From NCBI RefSeq assembly GCF_000428845.1, contig NZ_AUAS01000002.1, positions 434,001 through 498,000 of the forward strand: a stretch of DNA of 64,000 nt, in the 5' to 3' direction. This DNA is from Dyadobacter alkalitolerans DSM 23607. GTDB taxonomy: Bacteria > Bacteroidota > Bacteroidia > Cytophagales > Spirosomataceae. The position numbers and the translations under genes are program-made. The notes beneath the pieces are model-generated. The model did no database searches. It had not been told where the DNA came from and was given only the letters and a program-made list of their open reading frames with translations. This document shows, piece by piece, positions 17,031 to 25,952 of this stretch. Every line of letters starts with the position of its first letter. Within the stretch, counting starts at the first letter, position 1.

Positions 17031-17428
17031 GTTTAATTTTTCGCCGCCTCCCCTTACTCCCCGTCAACTCCTACCCCTCCTCGCTTTCCCCACACAACTG
17101 CAAATTACCCATTCTGTAAAACGTGTTTTTACCTGCTTGCGCCAGATTACCTGATTTGTAAATAGGGTAATCTGACGCTTAAAAACGGATGCGTTTGAAT
17201 ATAATTTTGGTTAGATAAAAAATAATAAAATGAATATTACCAGCGGATCGGGATCGTGCGACTTTGCCTCTTCCTACCCTGCTTAATGTTAAAAATACGT
17301 CAAATTTTTTTGATGAAAGGAGGTGCGCTATGGGGTAGTTTAATGAATTAGTGATAACGTTTTCACCCGATGTTTTGCTGATAAAAGTCGGGAGCATGAC
17401 CATTTAGCCATACATAAAAATAAGAGAC
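17031..17428. other. Intergenic region ahead of the RiPP operon
   Basis: About 400 bases without a convincing protein gene. It holds an imperfect 13-bp inverted repeat, a TAnnTTTG element and an 18-codon reading frame (17230-17286) rich in Ser with one Cys. A 74-codon frame on the opposite strand (17179-17403) has no recognisable features. The length suggests a regulated promoter with a leader of about 210 bases. Confidence 0.5.
17139..17209 (+). promoter_or_regulatory. Inverted repeat and -7 element of the RiPP operon
   Basis: Arms at 17139-17151 and 17166-17178 pair over 13 bases with one mismatch (GCGCCAGATTACC against GGTAATCTGACGC). TAATTTTG at 17202-17209 matches TAnnTTTG. The repeat sits just upstream, where the -33 element would be; no good -33 is visible. 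The layout fits an operator-controlled promoter. Confidence 0.5.
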
Positions 17429-17860
17429 ATGAAAACTTTCAAATTCAAAGACCTTGCCGTCACAGTAAATTTTGATCCCAATAAGATAACCCTTTGCAGG
17501 ATCACAAGTCCTTCCCTCCTATGCCCGAATCCGACGGTCTTCAACTGCCCCGGCCACTCATTTTGCCACTGGCCTACAATCTGTCCTGTATTCACCTGCG
17601 GCGGTTGCAGCGTTATTGCATGCAGCCATTTGCCTTCCTACGTGCCGACCGACTTCACGCTCTGGAAAACCGGAACACCTTATCAGCAAGTCGTCGATGA
17701 ATTAGAGGAAACGGAACTCAACGAATTCAAGACCAACCTGGCCGAGCTTCAAAGGTATGTCGATGTAAAAATTCAGGATGCGCCGAATCAGCTGGATATG
17801 CTTGAAAAGAAGTTGCAGGAAGCCATTGAGGAAGTGCGTGCGCAGCGGGGAAACCGATAA
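17429..17860 (+). CDS. Candidate RiPP precursor: Cys-rich N-terminal half, helical C-terminal half
   Basis: A 143-residue protein with no recognised family. Cysteines are at 23, 32, 40, 46, 52, 57, 60 and 65, all in one stretch that also holds about ten Ser and Thr, so it is rich in possible lanthionine donors. Residues 86-140 (from VVDELEETELNEF to AIEEVRAQR) have no Cys and are highly charged and helical, perhaps a coiled coil. There is no signal peptide and no Gly-Gly cleavage site. It is the first gene of a tight operon (11 bases to the HopA1-like gene, then 12 to the kinase-LanC gene). That position makes it the likely substrate of both enzymes. Alternatively it is a Cys-rich metal-binding or scaffold protein. 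Confidence 0.6.
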   Translation: MKTFKFKDLAVTVNFDPNKITLCRITSPSLLCPNPTVFNCPGHSFCHWPTICPVFTCGGCSVIACSHLPSYVPTDFTLWKTGTPYQQVVDELEETELNEFKTNLAELQRYVDVKIQDAPNQLDMLEKKLQEAIEEVRAQRGNR

Positions 17861-17871
17861 ACAACAACCTG

Positions 17872-19029
17872 ATGATCAAAGTCAAATTTCTTTTGCACGC
17901 AACATTCCGGTCAAGTCCGGCATTTGAATTGGTCGAGCAGGGAAATTTAAATCCGCAGGAGCTTCATGCTCTTGCGGATTTAAACACAGATCCTGAGTTC
18001 TTCGGCCTATTCCGTCGGAAGCAGATGGAGGCCGCCGGCAGTGCCAAGCTGGCGTATAAAGAAGTAGCACTGCTGTTTTACTTTTTGCAGCATGCGGGTG
18101 AATTGCCACATTATTTCAAGTCCGGATATGATGATGAGGTGAACCTGACGATGGCTAAACTCGTGCTTGAAGGCATCTTCGAAATTCAGGGCGGTCAGCA
18201 TTTTTATTCGGGTTTTGCAGCGCACGATTTCCTATATGAAGCTCAGGAAGCAAGCTTGGATAGTCGGCATCCATTGCTTGAAATGTCTACTGCGGCGATC
18301 CGGTACGGGGTGTTGCTAAAAGAAGCGGATCAGGCTGCGCTGGCAAGTAAACTCTACGCTTACAACACAATGCCCCACTTCTTTACGCCAGCCGATGCGC
18401 TGGGAACATTGGAAGAAGTAGAAGAATTTTTAAGAATTGGAAAAAATAACCGGATGAACAGGGAGCTGCTGGAAAACTGGAACAAGCACGAACCGAATCC
18501 AGATTACCGCTGGATCTCGTGGAACCGCAAGGATTCCAGGCGTCGCGATACGAAGCCACATTCCATCTATAAAATTTACATTAGTCCCGTCTTAGAAGAG
18601 CTGCCGGAGGTTTTTGAGAAAACGACCTCTGTCCTAACCAAATCCCAGGCATTCAGTTTCAAAATGGGCATGAACCGCGAGGGACTGCTCCGGCCTGACA
18701 AATTTGTGGCTTACTTCACGGAATTGGACCACCTGTTAGCAGCCGCCGAAATGCTCGCGCCTGTTTTGAAAAAGCACAAAGCCCAGGGCGTTCCCTTTAC
18801 CGCTTCGCTGGATGAAACGGGAATGTTGTCCTGGGGAATGGACAGCACAACGGACGAAACTACCAAGAATCGTGAGGGAGGAAGCTGGCGGGCCATAGTG
18901 ACAGAAAAATTGGCGGCATCCATCACCCTGTCCAAAACCGAAAGGCTGCCCCCCGCTGAAAGTGTTGATTTTGTTCTAAAAAAAATGATGCTGGAAGGAG
19001 TCAATACGATGACCTGGACGGCAGCTTAA
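17872..19029 (+). CDS. HopA1-like protein, probable phosphothreonine/phosphoserine lyase of the RiPP pathway
   Basis: A 385-residue cytoplasmic protein. The second half carries what I recognise as the HopA1 pattern: KIYISPVLEELPEVFEK (about residues 234-250), FSFKMGMNREGLLRPDKFVAYF (about 261-282) and DHLLAAAEMLAPVL. HopA1-like proteins act as the separate lyase in class V lanthipeptide systems such as lexapeptide, removing phosphate from phosphorylated Ser/Thr to leave dehydroamino acids. The first 180 residues (helical, with LAYKEVALLFYFLQHAG) are not assigned. Next to a kinase-LanC protein that lacks a lyase domain, the lyase role is a good inference. Homology to type III effector HopA1 is by memory of the pattern and needs a profile search. 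Confidence 0.7.
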   Translation: MIKVKFLLHATFRSSPAFELVEQGNLNPQELHALADLNTDPEFFGLFRRKQMEAAGSAKLAYKEVALLFYFLQHAGELPHYFKSGYDDEVNLTMAKLVLEGIFEIQGGQHFYSGFAAHDFLYEAQEASLDSRHPLLEMSTAAIRYGVLLKEADQAALASKLYAYNTMPHFFTPADALGTLEEVEEFLRIGKNNRMNRELLENWNKHEPNPDYRWISWNRKDSRRRDTKPHSIYKIYISPVLEELPEVFEKTTSVLTKSQAFSFKMGMNREGLLRPDKFVAYFTELDHLLAAAEMLAPVLKKHKAQGVPFTASLDETGMLSWGMDSTTDETTKNREGGSWRAIVTEKLAASITLSKTERLPPAESVDFVLKKMMLEGVNTMTWTAA

Positions 19030-19041
19030 AAACCTAAAACT

Positions 19042-21390
19042 ATGGCTTCCAATCAATTATATATATTGCCTGAGAATGTTCAGGTGCTGCCGGTAGAAGC
19101 ATTGCCGGAGCAGGCGCTGGCCAAATTCGAATACGAAGCGGACGACTTTATCGTCACCTATACACAGGCCAGAAATACAAGCAAAATAATCGATGCGTCT
19201 TCTGCGTCGCTTTTGCAGGAATTTCGCAAGCCAAAATCCCTGCCGGAAGGTGTCCTCACGTATGCACTGATGAATAACCTGGATGCGCAAAAGATCCTGG
19301 AAGGCTCCTATACTTTCCTGGCCAAACTCAGAAATGAAGGCTTTCTTGTTTCTTACGATGATACATGCGGAGTAAGCAAACAGTTTTTAAATGCAGGCGA
19401 CCGGTTTAAAGACTATGAAATCGTATCAAAACTGGACGGCGTTGCGGATACGGAAATTTATAAGATCAAAAGAAATGGTCAGTATTATGCGCTTAAACTG
19501 CTCAAAACGAGTAAGAAAACACCCCAGTTACTGGCCAATTTTTACAATGAAATTGACATACTGAACCAACTCGACGGTGCTATCAACCCGGCTCTGACGG
19601 AACATGGAGAACATGGAACCGACCATTATCTGATCATGGAATGGGTTGATGGGGCAACATGTTTGCAGGCTGCCGAGAAATATCATAATCTTCATGATCA
19701 ATCCAATGTGCTTGCATTGCTCGACATTTCCTGCCGGATTCTCCACGCTTACACACATCTTCACAGTCAGGGCATTATCCATTCGGATGTGCATCCGGCC
19801 AACATTATCATTGCCGGATCGGGTGAATTGAAAATCATTGATTTCGGTCTTTCCAGGATGGTCGCAAACGACCAGGTGCCCGCACGGGGTGGATTGGGTT
19901 TCTTCTTTGAGCCCGAATATGCACAGGCTGTTCTTGACGCTAGACCTGCCCCGCCTTCGACATTTGCAGGTGAGCAATATGCATTGGGGGCCTTGCTATA
20001 CCAGATATTTACGGGCAAGCAGTATCTCAATTTTTCCTATGACAAAAAAACATTGTTCACGCAAATTGCGAGCGAAACCCCCGTTCCGTTCAGCAGCCTG
20101 GACATTATTATAAATAATAACATTGAGAAAACGATCTTCAAAGCACTTTCCAAGCGTAAAGAGGACCGTTATGAACGCATTGAAGATTTCTATTTAGCCA
20201 TGATGAAAGTGCAGGAAAGTTTCCCGGATCGATTTGCCGAAGACAAGAAAATGTCGGTGCAGGTCTTCCGGGATTCAATTCTGAAAGATTATGGATTTAC
20301 TGGAAATCTCGTAAAAACCGGACTGCAACTGGCGCCGAAGAGCTCGGTCAATTTTGGCGCGGCAGGCATTGCCTACATGCTTTTGCGAAAAGCGTTGGTC
20401 CATTCCAGCGCCGAAACACTGGCACTTGCGGACGTATGGAGCGATCGGGCAGCCGGTTACACGCACGATCCCGAGAGCGGATTCTATTCAAAAGATATGG
20501 ATCTCACTCCATCCATTGTCGGGCTTTCCTCTATTTACCATACGCCCAGCGGAGTGGATCTAGTTCAGGTGCTGGTCAGTCAGGCCGCGGGGGATTACGG
20601 GAGTTACTATAATGCCGTCCACAATTTTTTAGTGCACGCCTCGCAGCCTTGCGAGAACCTGGATCTTACATTGGGTAAGTCAGCGGCGTTGATTGGCGGT
20701 TCGCTTATTTTGGAAAATATGCCTTCTTATGACAGGTTCACAAAAAATGATCTGTTGGCTTTTGGCAAAAATACGATGGAAGAAATCTGGTCCACTATCG
20801 ATGCCTATTCCGCCGTTGGCGAGAAAAACCTGATTAATTATAGGGGAATTGCGCACGGCTGGGCGGGGATTTTATATGCTACTTTGAAATGGTGTAAAAC
20901 TTCCGGGCAACATTTACCGGTTCGCTTTTTCGAAAGAGTTGAGCAACTGGTCAGTCTGGGCATAGCAGAAAACGGGCATTTACGCTGGGAAATCTCCAAT
21001 ACCGAACCCGTCTCATGGACAGGCTGGTGCCACGGATCGGCAGGATACACCTTTTTATGGACAGCGTTATTCCACTTCACCTCCGACGAACATTACCTGG
21101 ACCTGGCAACAAAAACGGCCAACCACTTTTTGAATGCGGCTGAGCCAGGCATGAATGGCAGCTTATGCTGTGGAAGATCAGGCGAATGTTATGCCCTTTT
21201 AAGTGTGTATAATGCAACAAAAAACAATTTTTACCTGACTGAGGCCAAGCGTATTGCTAAACAAATGCTTCCCCACATTTATTCAGGGCAAATGAGAAAC
21301 CATAGTCTGTATAAAGGAAACATAGGCGCAGCAGTTCTGTTCGAGGAGCTCGAACGCCCTGAGTTCGCCCGCATGCCATTATTTGAATAA
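19042..21390 (+). CDS. Kinase-LanC fusion, probable lanthipeptide synthetase lacking a lyase domain
   Basis: A 782-residue protein. Residues 1-125 form an unassigned domain with a helix pair that could bind the precursor. Residues about 127-390 are a Ser/Thr protein kinase: K152 in YALKLLK, H247-S-D249 in the catalytic loop with N254, and D267 in DFG. Residues about 420-775 are LanC-like: NFGAAGIAYML, A604-H-G-W-A-G, W662-C663-H-G-S-A-G and C709-C710-G. Zinc ligands would be C663, C709 and C710. The usual last motif is CHG; CCG with three Cys ligands is known from ProcM-type synthetases. The kinase would phosphorylate Ser/Thr, the neighbour would eliminate, and LanC would close thioether rings. 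Class III/IV enzymes carry all three activities in one chain. Confidence 0.82.
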   Translation: MASNQLYILPENVQVLPVEALPEQALAKFEYEADDFIVTYTQARNTSKIIDASSASLLQEFRKPKSLPEGVLTYALMNNLDAQKILEGSYTFLAKLRNEGFLVSYDDTCGVSKQFLNAGDRFKDYEIVSKLDGVADTEIYKIKRNGQYYALKLLKTSKKTPQLLANFYNEIDILNQLDGAINPALTEHGEHGTDHYLIMEWVDGATCLQAAEKYHNLHDQSNVLALLDISCRILHAYTHLHSQGIIHSDVHPANIIIAGSGELKIIDFGLSRMVANDQVPARGGLGFFFEPEYAQAVLDARPAPPSTFAGEQYALGALLYQIFTGKQYLNFSYDKKTLFTQIASETPVPFSSLDIIINNNIEKTIFKALSKRKEDRYERIEDFYLAMMKVQESFPDRFAEDKKMSVQVFRDSILKDYGFTGNLVKTGLQLAPKSSVNFGAAGIAYMLLRKALVHSSAETLALADVWSDRAAGYTHDPESGFYSKDMDLTPSIVGLSSIYHTPSGVDLVQVLVSQAAGDYGSYYNAVHNFLVHASQPCENLDLTLGKSAALIGGSLILENMPSYDRFTKNDLLAFGKNTMEEIWSTIDAYSAVGEKNLINYRGIAHGWAGILYATLKWCKTSGQHLPVRFFERVEQLVSLGIAENGHLRWEISNTEPVSWTGWCHGSAGYTFLWTALFHFTSDEHYLDLATKTANHFLNAAEPGMNGSLCCGRSGECYALLSVYNATKNNFYLTEAKRIAKQMLPHIYSGQMRNHSLYKGNIGAAVLFEELERPEFARMPLFE

Positions 21391-21441
21391 AAGGGGATTT
21401 GCATTCTCCACTTAGGATTGGTTAAGATTATGGTGACGTCT

Positions 21442-24400
21442 TTACTGAACCCGCACCAGCTGAACGCCGTACACCGGGCGGCCGTTGGCCGTAATGCCTT
21501 GTATAACAATTCTTAATGTCCGCACGGTGTCTGAGAGGGGAAAGCGCAGCTGGCTGTTGCCCTTGCTATCGGTTTGAATCATGGGTTTCCAATATAGTAC
21601 ATCCCGGTCGTCCAAACGACCAGAAATGGTGGTGTCGGTTGTTTCTATATCGTAGCGCGGCACATAAAATTCCCGCTGCACCGAAGGATAACCGATGAAT
21701 TGGACCGGGGTCATACGCTCTTTCGGTTTTGTGCCCGCCTGCATGGAACGCGCACTTTTGGAGTAAAATGCAATTACCCCATTACCTCCCCGAACCCCGT
21801 ATATACCCGTCGAACCAGCATTTTTCAGCAATTCGACACGTTCAATGTCTCTTGGATTGAAGTTCATCAGAGCATTTCCGTCAGGGTCTTCAATCGGTAA
21901 GCCGTCCATCAAAAACAAGGGTTGCCCACCACCACGAACGGACACAAGATAGCCAGGGGGCGCTGTAATGCCCTTTGCTGCGACAGTCCTGAATACAGTC
22001 ACGCCCGCAAAGCGCCCTTGAACCATTTCATACAAATTCGGGTAATTTGGGGATTTCTCATTGAAAAGGATGGTGGCATCAGCATTGTTATGCAGACTCC
22101 GCATTTGAATGTCATCAGGCCTTTCATTGTATTTTTGCGCACGAACTGTTACTTCGTTTAGCTGTTTAGCGGCTTTATCACGGTACAATTCGGTATTTGC
22201 TTCCTGCCGGCCGCGGGCGGCTTGCAGTTCCGCTTGGAGGTCGGACCAGTTTGGCGGAGCAATTATTTTACCAAATTCCCAACTTTTACCAGGCCATTCC
22301 TGAACCAGAACGGCTTCTTTGGAAGACATTTTCCGGAAATTACGCCCGGCAATTTGCACCATCAATGTTGCCGTATCCGCAACGGATAATCCGGGTAGCC
22401 GAAAGCGGCCCTGCTCGTCAGTGCCTGCGGATCTTACGAACGATTGCCCGGGCCTTGTGGACGCCACGGTAACCTGTGCGCCGGGAATAGGTTGATGTTT
22501 CGGATTCAGAATGCGGCCACTGAACGACACACCACCGAGTGAATCAGCTTCCGGCGTGCCGCTTACCCGTCGCCAGCCCTGCGTCAACAGCATGTCGTCC
22601 AACTCTTTACGCGTCTCAGTTGATGGATTAGCGAAGTATTTATTAGGATTTTCAACACGCCCGCGCAGTTCTCCGGTCAGCAGCAAGTGTGCTTGCACAT
22701 GAGCATCGGCGGTGTCGCCCGGCACTTTGCTGGCATCGGTGATCGATGCTGACAAGGCTGCTGACGTGGGCGCTCCGTTATCTTTCAGATTAAGGCTCAC
22801 CGCAACTTGTTCCCGCGGCTGATAGTTCGTTTTGTTTAATTTCAATGTTACCAGAACGGGTGGCACGGATTCGGGCACAAAAAACAAGCGCTCGCATTGC
22901 GGCATGGCTTTGGCATCGTACAGGGTAACCTGCGCAAGGCCCGGCAACCATTCCAGCATAGGCAGGCTTATTTTGGCTGACCCGTTTTGCAAAATGATTT
23001 TTCGCTGATCCACTACCACACCGCGTTGCTGGATCAGCACATACACAGAGTCTGCAGCGTCCCGATTGGAACTCATGATGGTCAATGCCAGCCGGGTTGA
23101 ATCACTCAGTGCATCGGCGGAAAGCAATAATCCTTGGTTTTCTGGCTTCGGTAAAGCAATGCGCAGCAATTCCTTATTATAGGTTAGTTCTGCGAAGTAA
23201 GTTAGCTGGGGCTTCGGCTCCATCAGTACGCTCGTCATCCCCTCGCGATTGGTTTTAAACCGAACCACTTCAATGCCTGCATCGTCCACAATGCGTCCTT
23301 CCGCCTGGAATCCATAACCATTGGGCTGTATGATTTTCATACCCAAACGCGCCGGTAACCCGGAAATCCAGCGGCCACCTTCCGGCAAAATCTGAACATC
23401 CAATGGCTGAGTAACCGAATCACTTTTAACGGGCTGACCGTTTTTCACCAAATTATAAACCGGCACAGACCGCTCGAATGCAGGGCGTCGCTGACCATCA
23501 TCTTCATCGGTATAGGCACGCAGGCGATACGTTCCTGTCGTGAGCGTATCGGACAGACGGAGATTTCCCTGGCCCCGCCCATCCGCAATGCGTACCCATT
23601 GATGCTCAACCAGTTTGCCTGTTGAGGTAAGCAAGTCGACGTGCATGGCGGTTTCGCCACCCGCCCGCCGGTAATTCGTTGCGTCGAGTAAGTATGCGCT
23701 CATCCAGAGGCGGTCGCCCGTGACATAAAACGGCTTATCAACATGTACAAACAAGCTGGGTGCCAGCAGTTTATAACGATTGTCAAAATCTGCACGGATA
23801 CTTCCCAGGGCGGTGTCAGGCGGCGCGAGTTTCCCCTTTGCGGCCAGTGCGCCGGTTGAAACGGATTCCATTTCACTTGCATTAGGTTTCCAGTCTGCGG
23901 GCAACATGGTGGAGAGCCTGTCGTCACCCATGGAGCCTTCCACTTCCAGGCCCTCGGGCATTGTAATAAGCCCATCCACGGTCATTTGCAGCTGCCCGGC
24001 CGGTAATTGCAGTTCTGTGTAGGCGTAGCGGGCATCGGGATACGGTGAGAAATTGGAGACCGCTTTGGTATAAAACACAATCAGTTTCATGGGTGAAACC
24101 AATCGGCGCTCGCTCGGTAAACGGCCCGGCCGGATCACTTTCGAACGCTGGACCGGAACCAGACGCTTGTATTCGCCAATGGCAGCGGTAAGCGTAATGG
24201 TCTTGCGTTCGACGGAGATTGGCTTGGTGGCGTCCTCCTGATAAACAAGAAAGCCCGCTTGCTCAAAAGTACTATCGACCAGGCTGGCCATCAAATGCCG
24301 GATAGATCCCCCGTATGCGGTCAGCCGGTTGCGCCGGAACCGGTCAGCCTGACGTTCGTTCTCAGGTTTCAGCTCTTCGAACCGGGCCGTTCCAGCCGAG

Positions 24401-24987
24401 TAGAGCTTCCCGGACGGCGTAGCATCGAAATGTTGCAGATCGTAGATCACCCGGCAACCTAATGCTTGATTATCAATGATTAGCGGTGCATTGCCCGTGG
24501 CATATAAGTGATTATTTTCCTCTTTAAAATTAAGAACTTCACTGTTTACAAGCACACATTGCCCACCAAACGGCTCACCGAAAAGTTGCTTTTTAAACTG
24601 ACGCAAATGTCGTTCTGACCGCTTCGTATTGCCCTTTACTGTGATCGCATCCAGCATTTGTTCGCTTATTTTGAGCCGGAAATCGGCTTTTCGCGGAGAT
24701 GTATTTTCAAGCCGGATTTTTTGCGTAGCAGATTGATATCCAACAAAAGATGCCACAATTTCAACCGTGCCAAGTGGGCTTACTGCAAGCGCATATGCTC
24801 CTTTTTCGTCGGTAACGGCCCCCTGGCTGCTGCCATTGACATATACATTGGCAAACTGCATTGGTTTTCCAGTCGTGGCATCTGTTACATAGCCAGTTAG
24901 CCGGGCTGTGGCTTGTCCATTAGCCAGCAGGCAGGAGCCTGTAAGTAAAACGAATGTTATCCAGCCGGTGAAGAATGAGCAGCGCAT
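21442..24987 (-). CDS. Large envelope protein with MG2-like and TonB-plug domains
   Basis: A 1181-residue protein with a signal peptide ending LLANGQA and a carboxypeptidase-regulatory-like domain (about 27-110: TGYVTDATTGKPMQFANVYV). A long middle part contains an MG2-like strand pattern (VHVDKPFYVTGDRLWMSAYL) as in alpha-2-macroglobulin relatives. A second regulatory-like domain (FSGRILNPKHQPIPGAQVTV) leads to a TonB plug-like region near the C-terminus (SVRGGGQPLFLMDGLPI, ERVELLKNAGSTGIYGVRGGNGVI). No 22-strand barrel follows, so it is not a complete TonB receptor. Such proteins are common in Bacteroidota and often annotated as carboxypeptidase-like; the role is unknown. It is convergent with the RiPP operon, with 51 bases between. 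Confidence 0.78.
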   Translation of the reverse strand: MRCSFFTGWITFVLLTGSCLLANGQATARLTGYVTDATTGKPMQFANVYVNGSSQGAVTDEKGAYALAVSPLGTVEIVASFVGYQSATQKIRLENTSPRKADFRLKISEQMLDAITVKGNTKRSERHLRQFKKQLFGEPFGGQCVLVNSEVLNFKEENNHLYATGNAPLIIDNQALGCRVIYDLQHFDATPSGKLYSAGTARFEELKPENERQADRFRRNRLTAYGGSIRHLMASLVDSTFEQAGFLVYQEDATKPISVERKTITLTAAIGEYKRLVPVQRSKVIRPGRLPSERRLVSPMKLIVFYTKAVSNFSPYPDARYAYTELQLPAGQLQMTVDGLITMPEGLEVEGSMGDDRLSTMLPADWKPNASEMESVSTGALAAKGKLAPPDTALGSIRADFDNRYKLLAPSLFVHVDKPFYVTGDRLWMSAYLLDATNYRRAGGETAMHVDLLTSTGKLVEHQWVRIADGRGQGNLRLSDTLTTGTYRLRAYTDEDDGQRRPAFERSVPVYNLVKNGQPVKSDSVTQPLDVQILPEGGRWISGLPARLGMKIIQPNGYGFQAEGRIVDDAGIEVVRFKTNREGMTSVLMEPKPQLTYFAELTYNKELLRIALPKPENQGLLLSADALSDSTRLALTIMSSNRDAADSVYVLIQQRGVVVDQRKIILQNGSAKISLPMLEWLPGLAQVTLYDAKAMPQCERLFFVPESVPPVLVTLKLNKTNYQPREQVAVSLNLKDNGAPTSAALSASITDASKVPGDTADAHVQAHLLLTGELRGRVENPNKYFANPSTETRKELDDMLLTQGWRRVSGTPEADSLGGVSFSGRILNPKHQPIPGAQVTVASTRPGQSFVRSAGTDEQGRFRLPGLSVADTATLMVQIAGRNFRKMSSKEAVLVQEWPGKSWEFGKIIAPPNWSDLQAELQAARGRQEANTELYRDKAAKQLNEVTVRAQKYNERPDDIQMRSLHNNADATILFNEKSPNYPNLYEMVQGRFAGVTVFRTVAAKGITAPPGYLVSVRGGGQPLFLMDGLPIEDPDGNALMNFNPRDIERVELLKNAGSTGIYGVRGGNGVIAFYSKSARSMQAGTKPKERMTPVQFIGYPSVQREFYVPRYDIETTDTTISGRLDDRDVLYWKPMIQTDSKGNSQLRFPLSDTVRTLRIVIQGITANGRPVYGVQLVRVQ

Positions 24988-25304
24988 AGTTATGAATTTA
25001 CCCTCTCAAAAGAACAAGGCGATACATTCATACCTATAACTCGAGCATTGCGCTAACGATTCTTTTAACCCTCCTCACTTTTCCGATAAGCCCAATAGAA
25101 AACTTGCGGTAAAACGGTGAAAGACAAGAACACTCAGATCAGTAATCCGGACCCGGATTATACGCTGCGAAAAATAAATGGCAACGTTTTGCTGGGATAC
25201 GCGCTTCTGGAACAGTTTTTTAAAGACCGGCCGCGAAATCGCAATGCTACATATGCGATGTTAACTAACGTTCATTTTTGTTTATCAATTCATCAAAACT
25301 ACGT
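24988..25304. other. Intergenic region without a supported gene
   Basis: About 317 bases between divergent genes. It contains a GTG-started 63-codon frame (25117-25308) with no signal, motif or recognisable family, which I do not support as a gene. It must hold the promoters of the flanking divergent genes, but no TAnnTTTG match was clear. Confidence 0.4.
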
Positions 25305-25823
25305 ATGAAAAAGCGAGTACTTTTCTGTTTAATGGCGGCACTTGGGTCCGCAGTCATTTCCTGTACAGACCACGAAGGGGTTGGTATGGTTGCCGAAGCC
25401 GACAGACAATTTATGATCAAGGCTGCCGATGGGAATATGTTTGAAATCAAAGCCGGTGAAATGGCGTCAATGAAAGCAGTTGTCGATTCTGTGAAAGAAT
25501 ATGGTCATCATATGGTCATGGACCACGGTAAGGCGAGCGACGAATTGAAAGCCCTTGCTGCCAAAAAGATGGTAGACCTACCTATGATGCTTTCGGAGGC
25601 TAAACAGAAGAAATTGGATAGCCTGGCTTCCTTGAACGGAATGGCTTTTGATTCCACTTACATGATGATGATGGTTGTTTCTCACGTAGAAACGATCGAT
25701 CTCTTTAAAACGGAGATTATTTTAGGCCAGGATGAGGAGACAAAATCCTTCGCTAGCGGCAAGCTGCCCACGCTTCACCACCATCTTGAAAAAGCAGAAA
25801 AGCTTAAAAACTGGCTTTGGTGA
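25305..25823 (+). CDS. DUF4142 lipoprotein, copy 2
   Basis: A 172-residue lipoprotein; starting at the ATG at 25305 gives a signal peptide with lipobox AVISC. The DUF4142 helices follow: DRQFMIKAADGNMFEIKAGEMAS, VKEYGHHMVMDHGKASDELKALA and the last helix HHHLEKAEKLKNW. It is Met- and His-richer than copy 1 (for example YMMMMVVSH), which may reflect metal handling; that is inference. It stands alone between a large gene on the other strand and the sialidase remnant. Confidence 0.85.
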   Translation: MKKRVLFCLMAALGSAVISCTDHEGVGMVAEADRQFMIKAADGNMFEIKAGEMASMKAVVDSVKEYGHHMVMDHGKASDELKALAAKKMVDLPMMLSEAKQKKLDSLASLNGMAFDSTYMMMMVVSHVETIDLFKTEIILGQDEETKSFASGKLPTLHHHLEKAEKLKNWLW

Positions 25824-25873
25824 AAAACCAAATACTAAGGTAAGGTCTTGATAGCCAATTTGTTTTGCAAAAT

Positions 25874-25935
25874 AAAAAATTACCATCATTGATTCCGTTA
25901 TTTCCTGCCAAGGGTAACAGCATTAGTGATGGTAA
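25874..25935 (-). terminator. Possible terminator after the sialidase remnant
   Basis: On the minus strand arms TTACCATCA (25927-25935) and TGATGGTAA (25880-25888) pair across a 38-base loop and are followed by a T-rich tract. The long loop makes this weaker than the other terminators. Confidence 0.4.
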
Positions 25936-25952
25936 CCAAAACTGCAGGAATT

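Noticed and set aside
17179..17403. 74-codon frame opposite the RiPP leader
   Set aside because: Composition looks random and it covers the likely promoter and leader of the RiPP operon.
25117..25308. 63-codon GTG frame between the large envelope gene and the DUF4142 gene
   Set aside because: No signal, motif, family or spacing evidence, and it runs into the DUF4142 start region.
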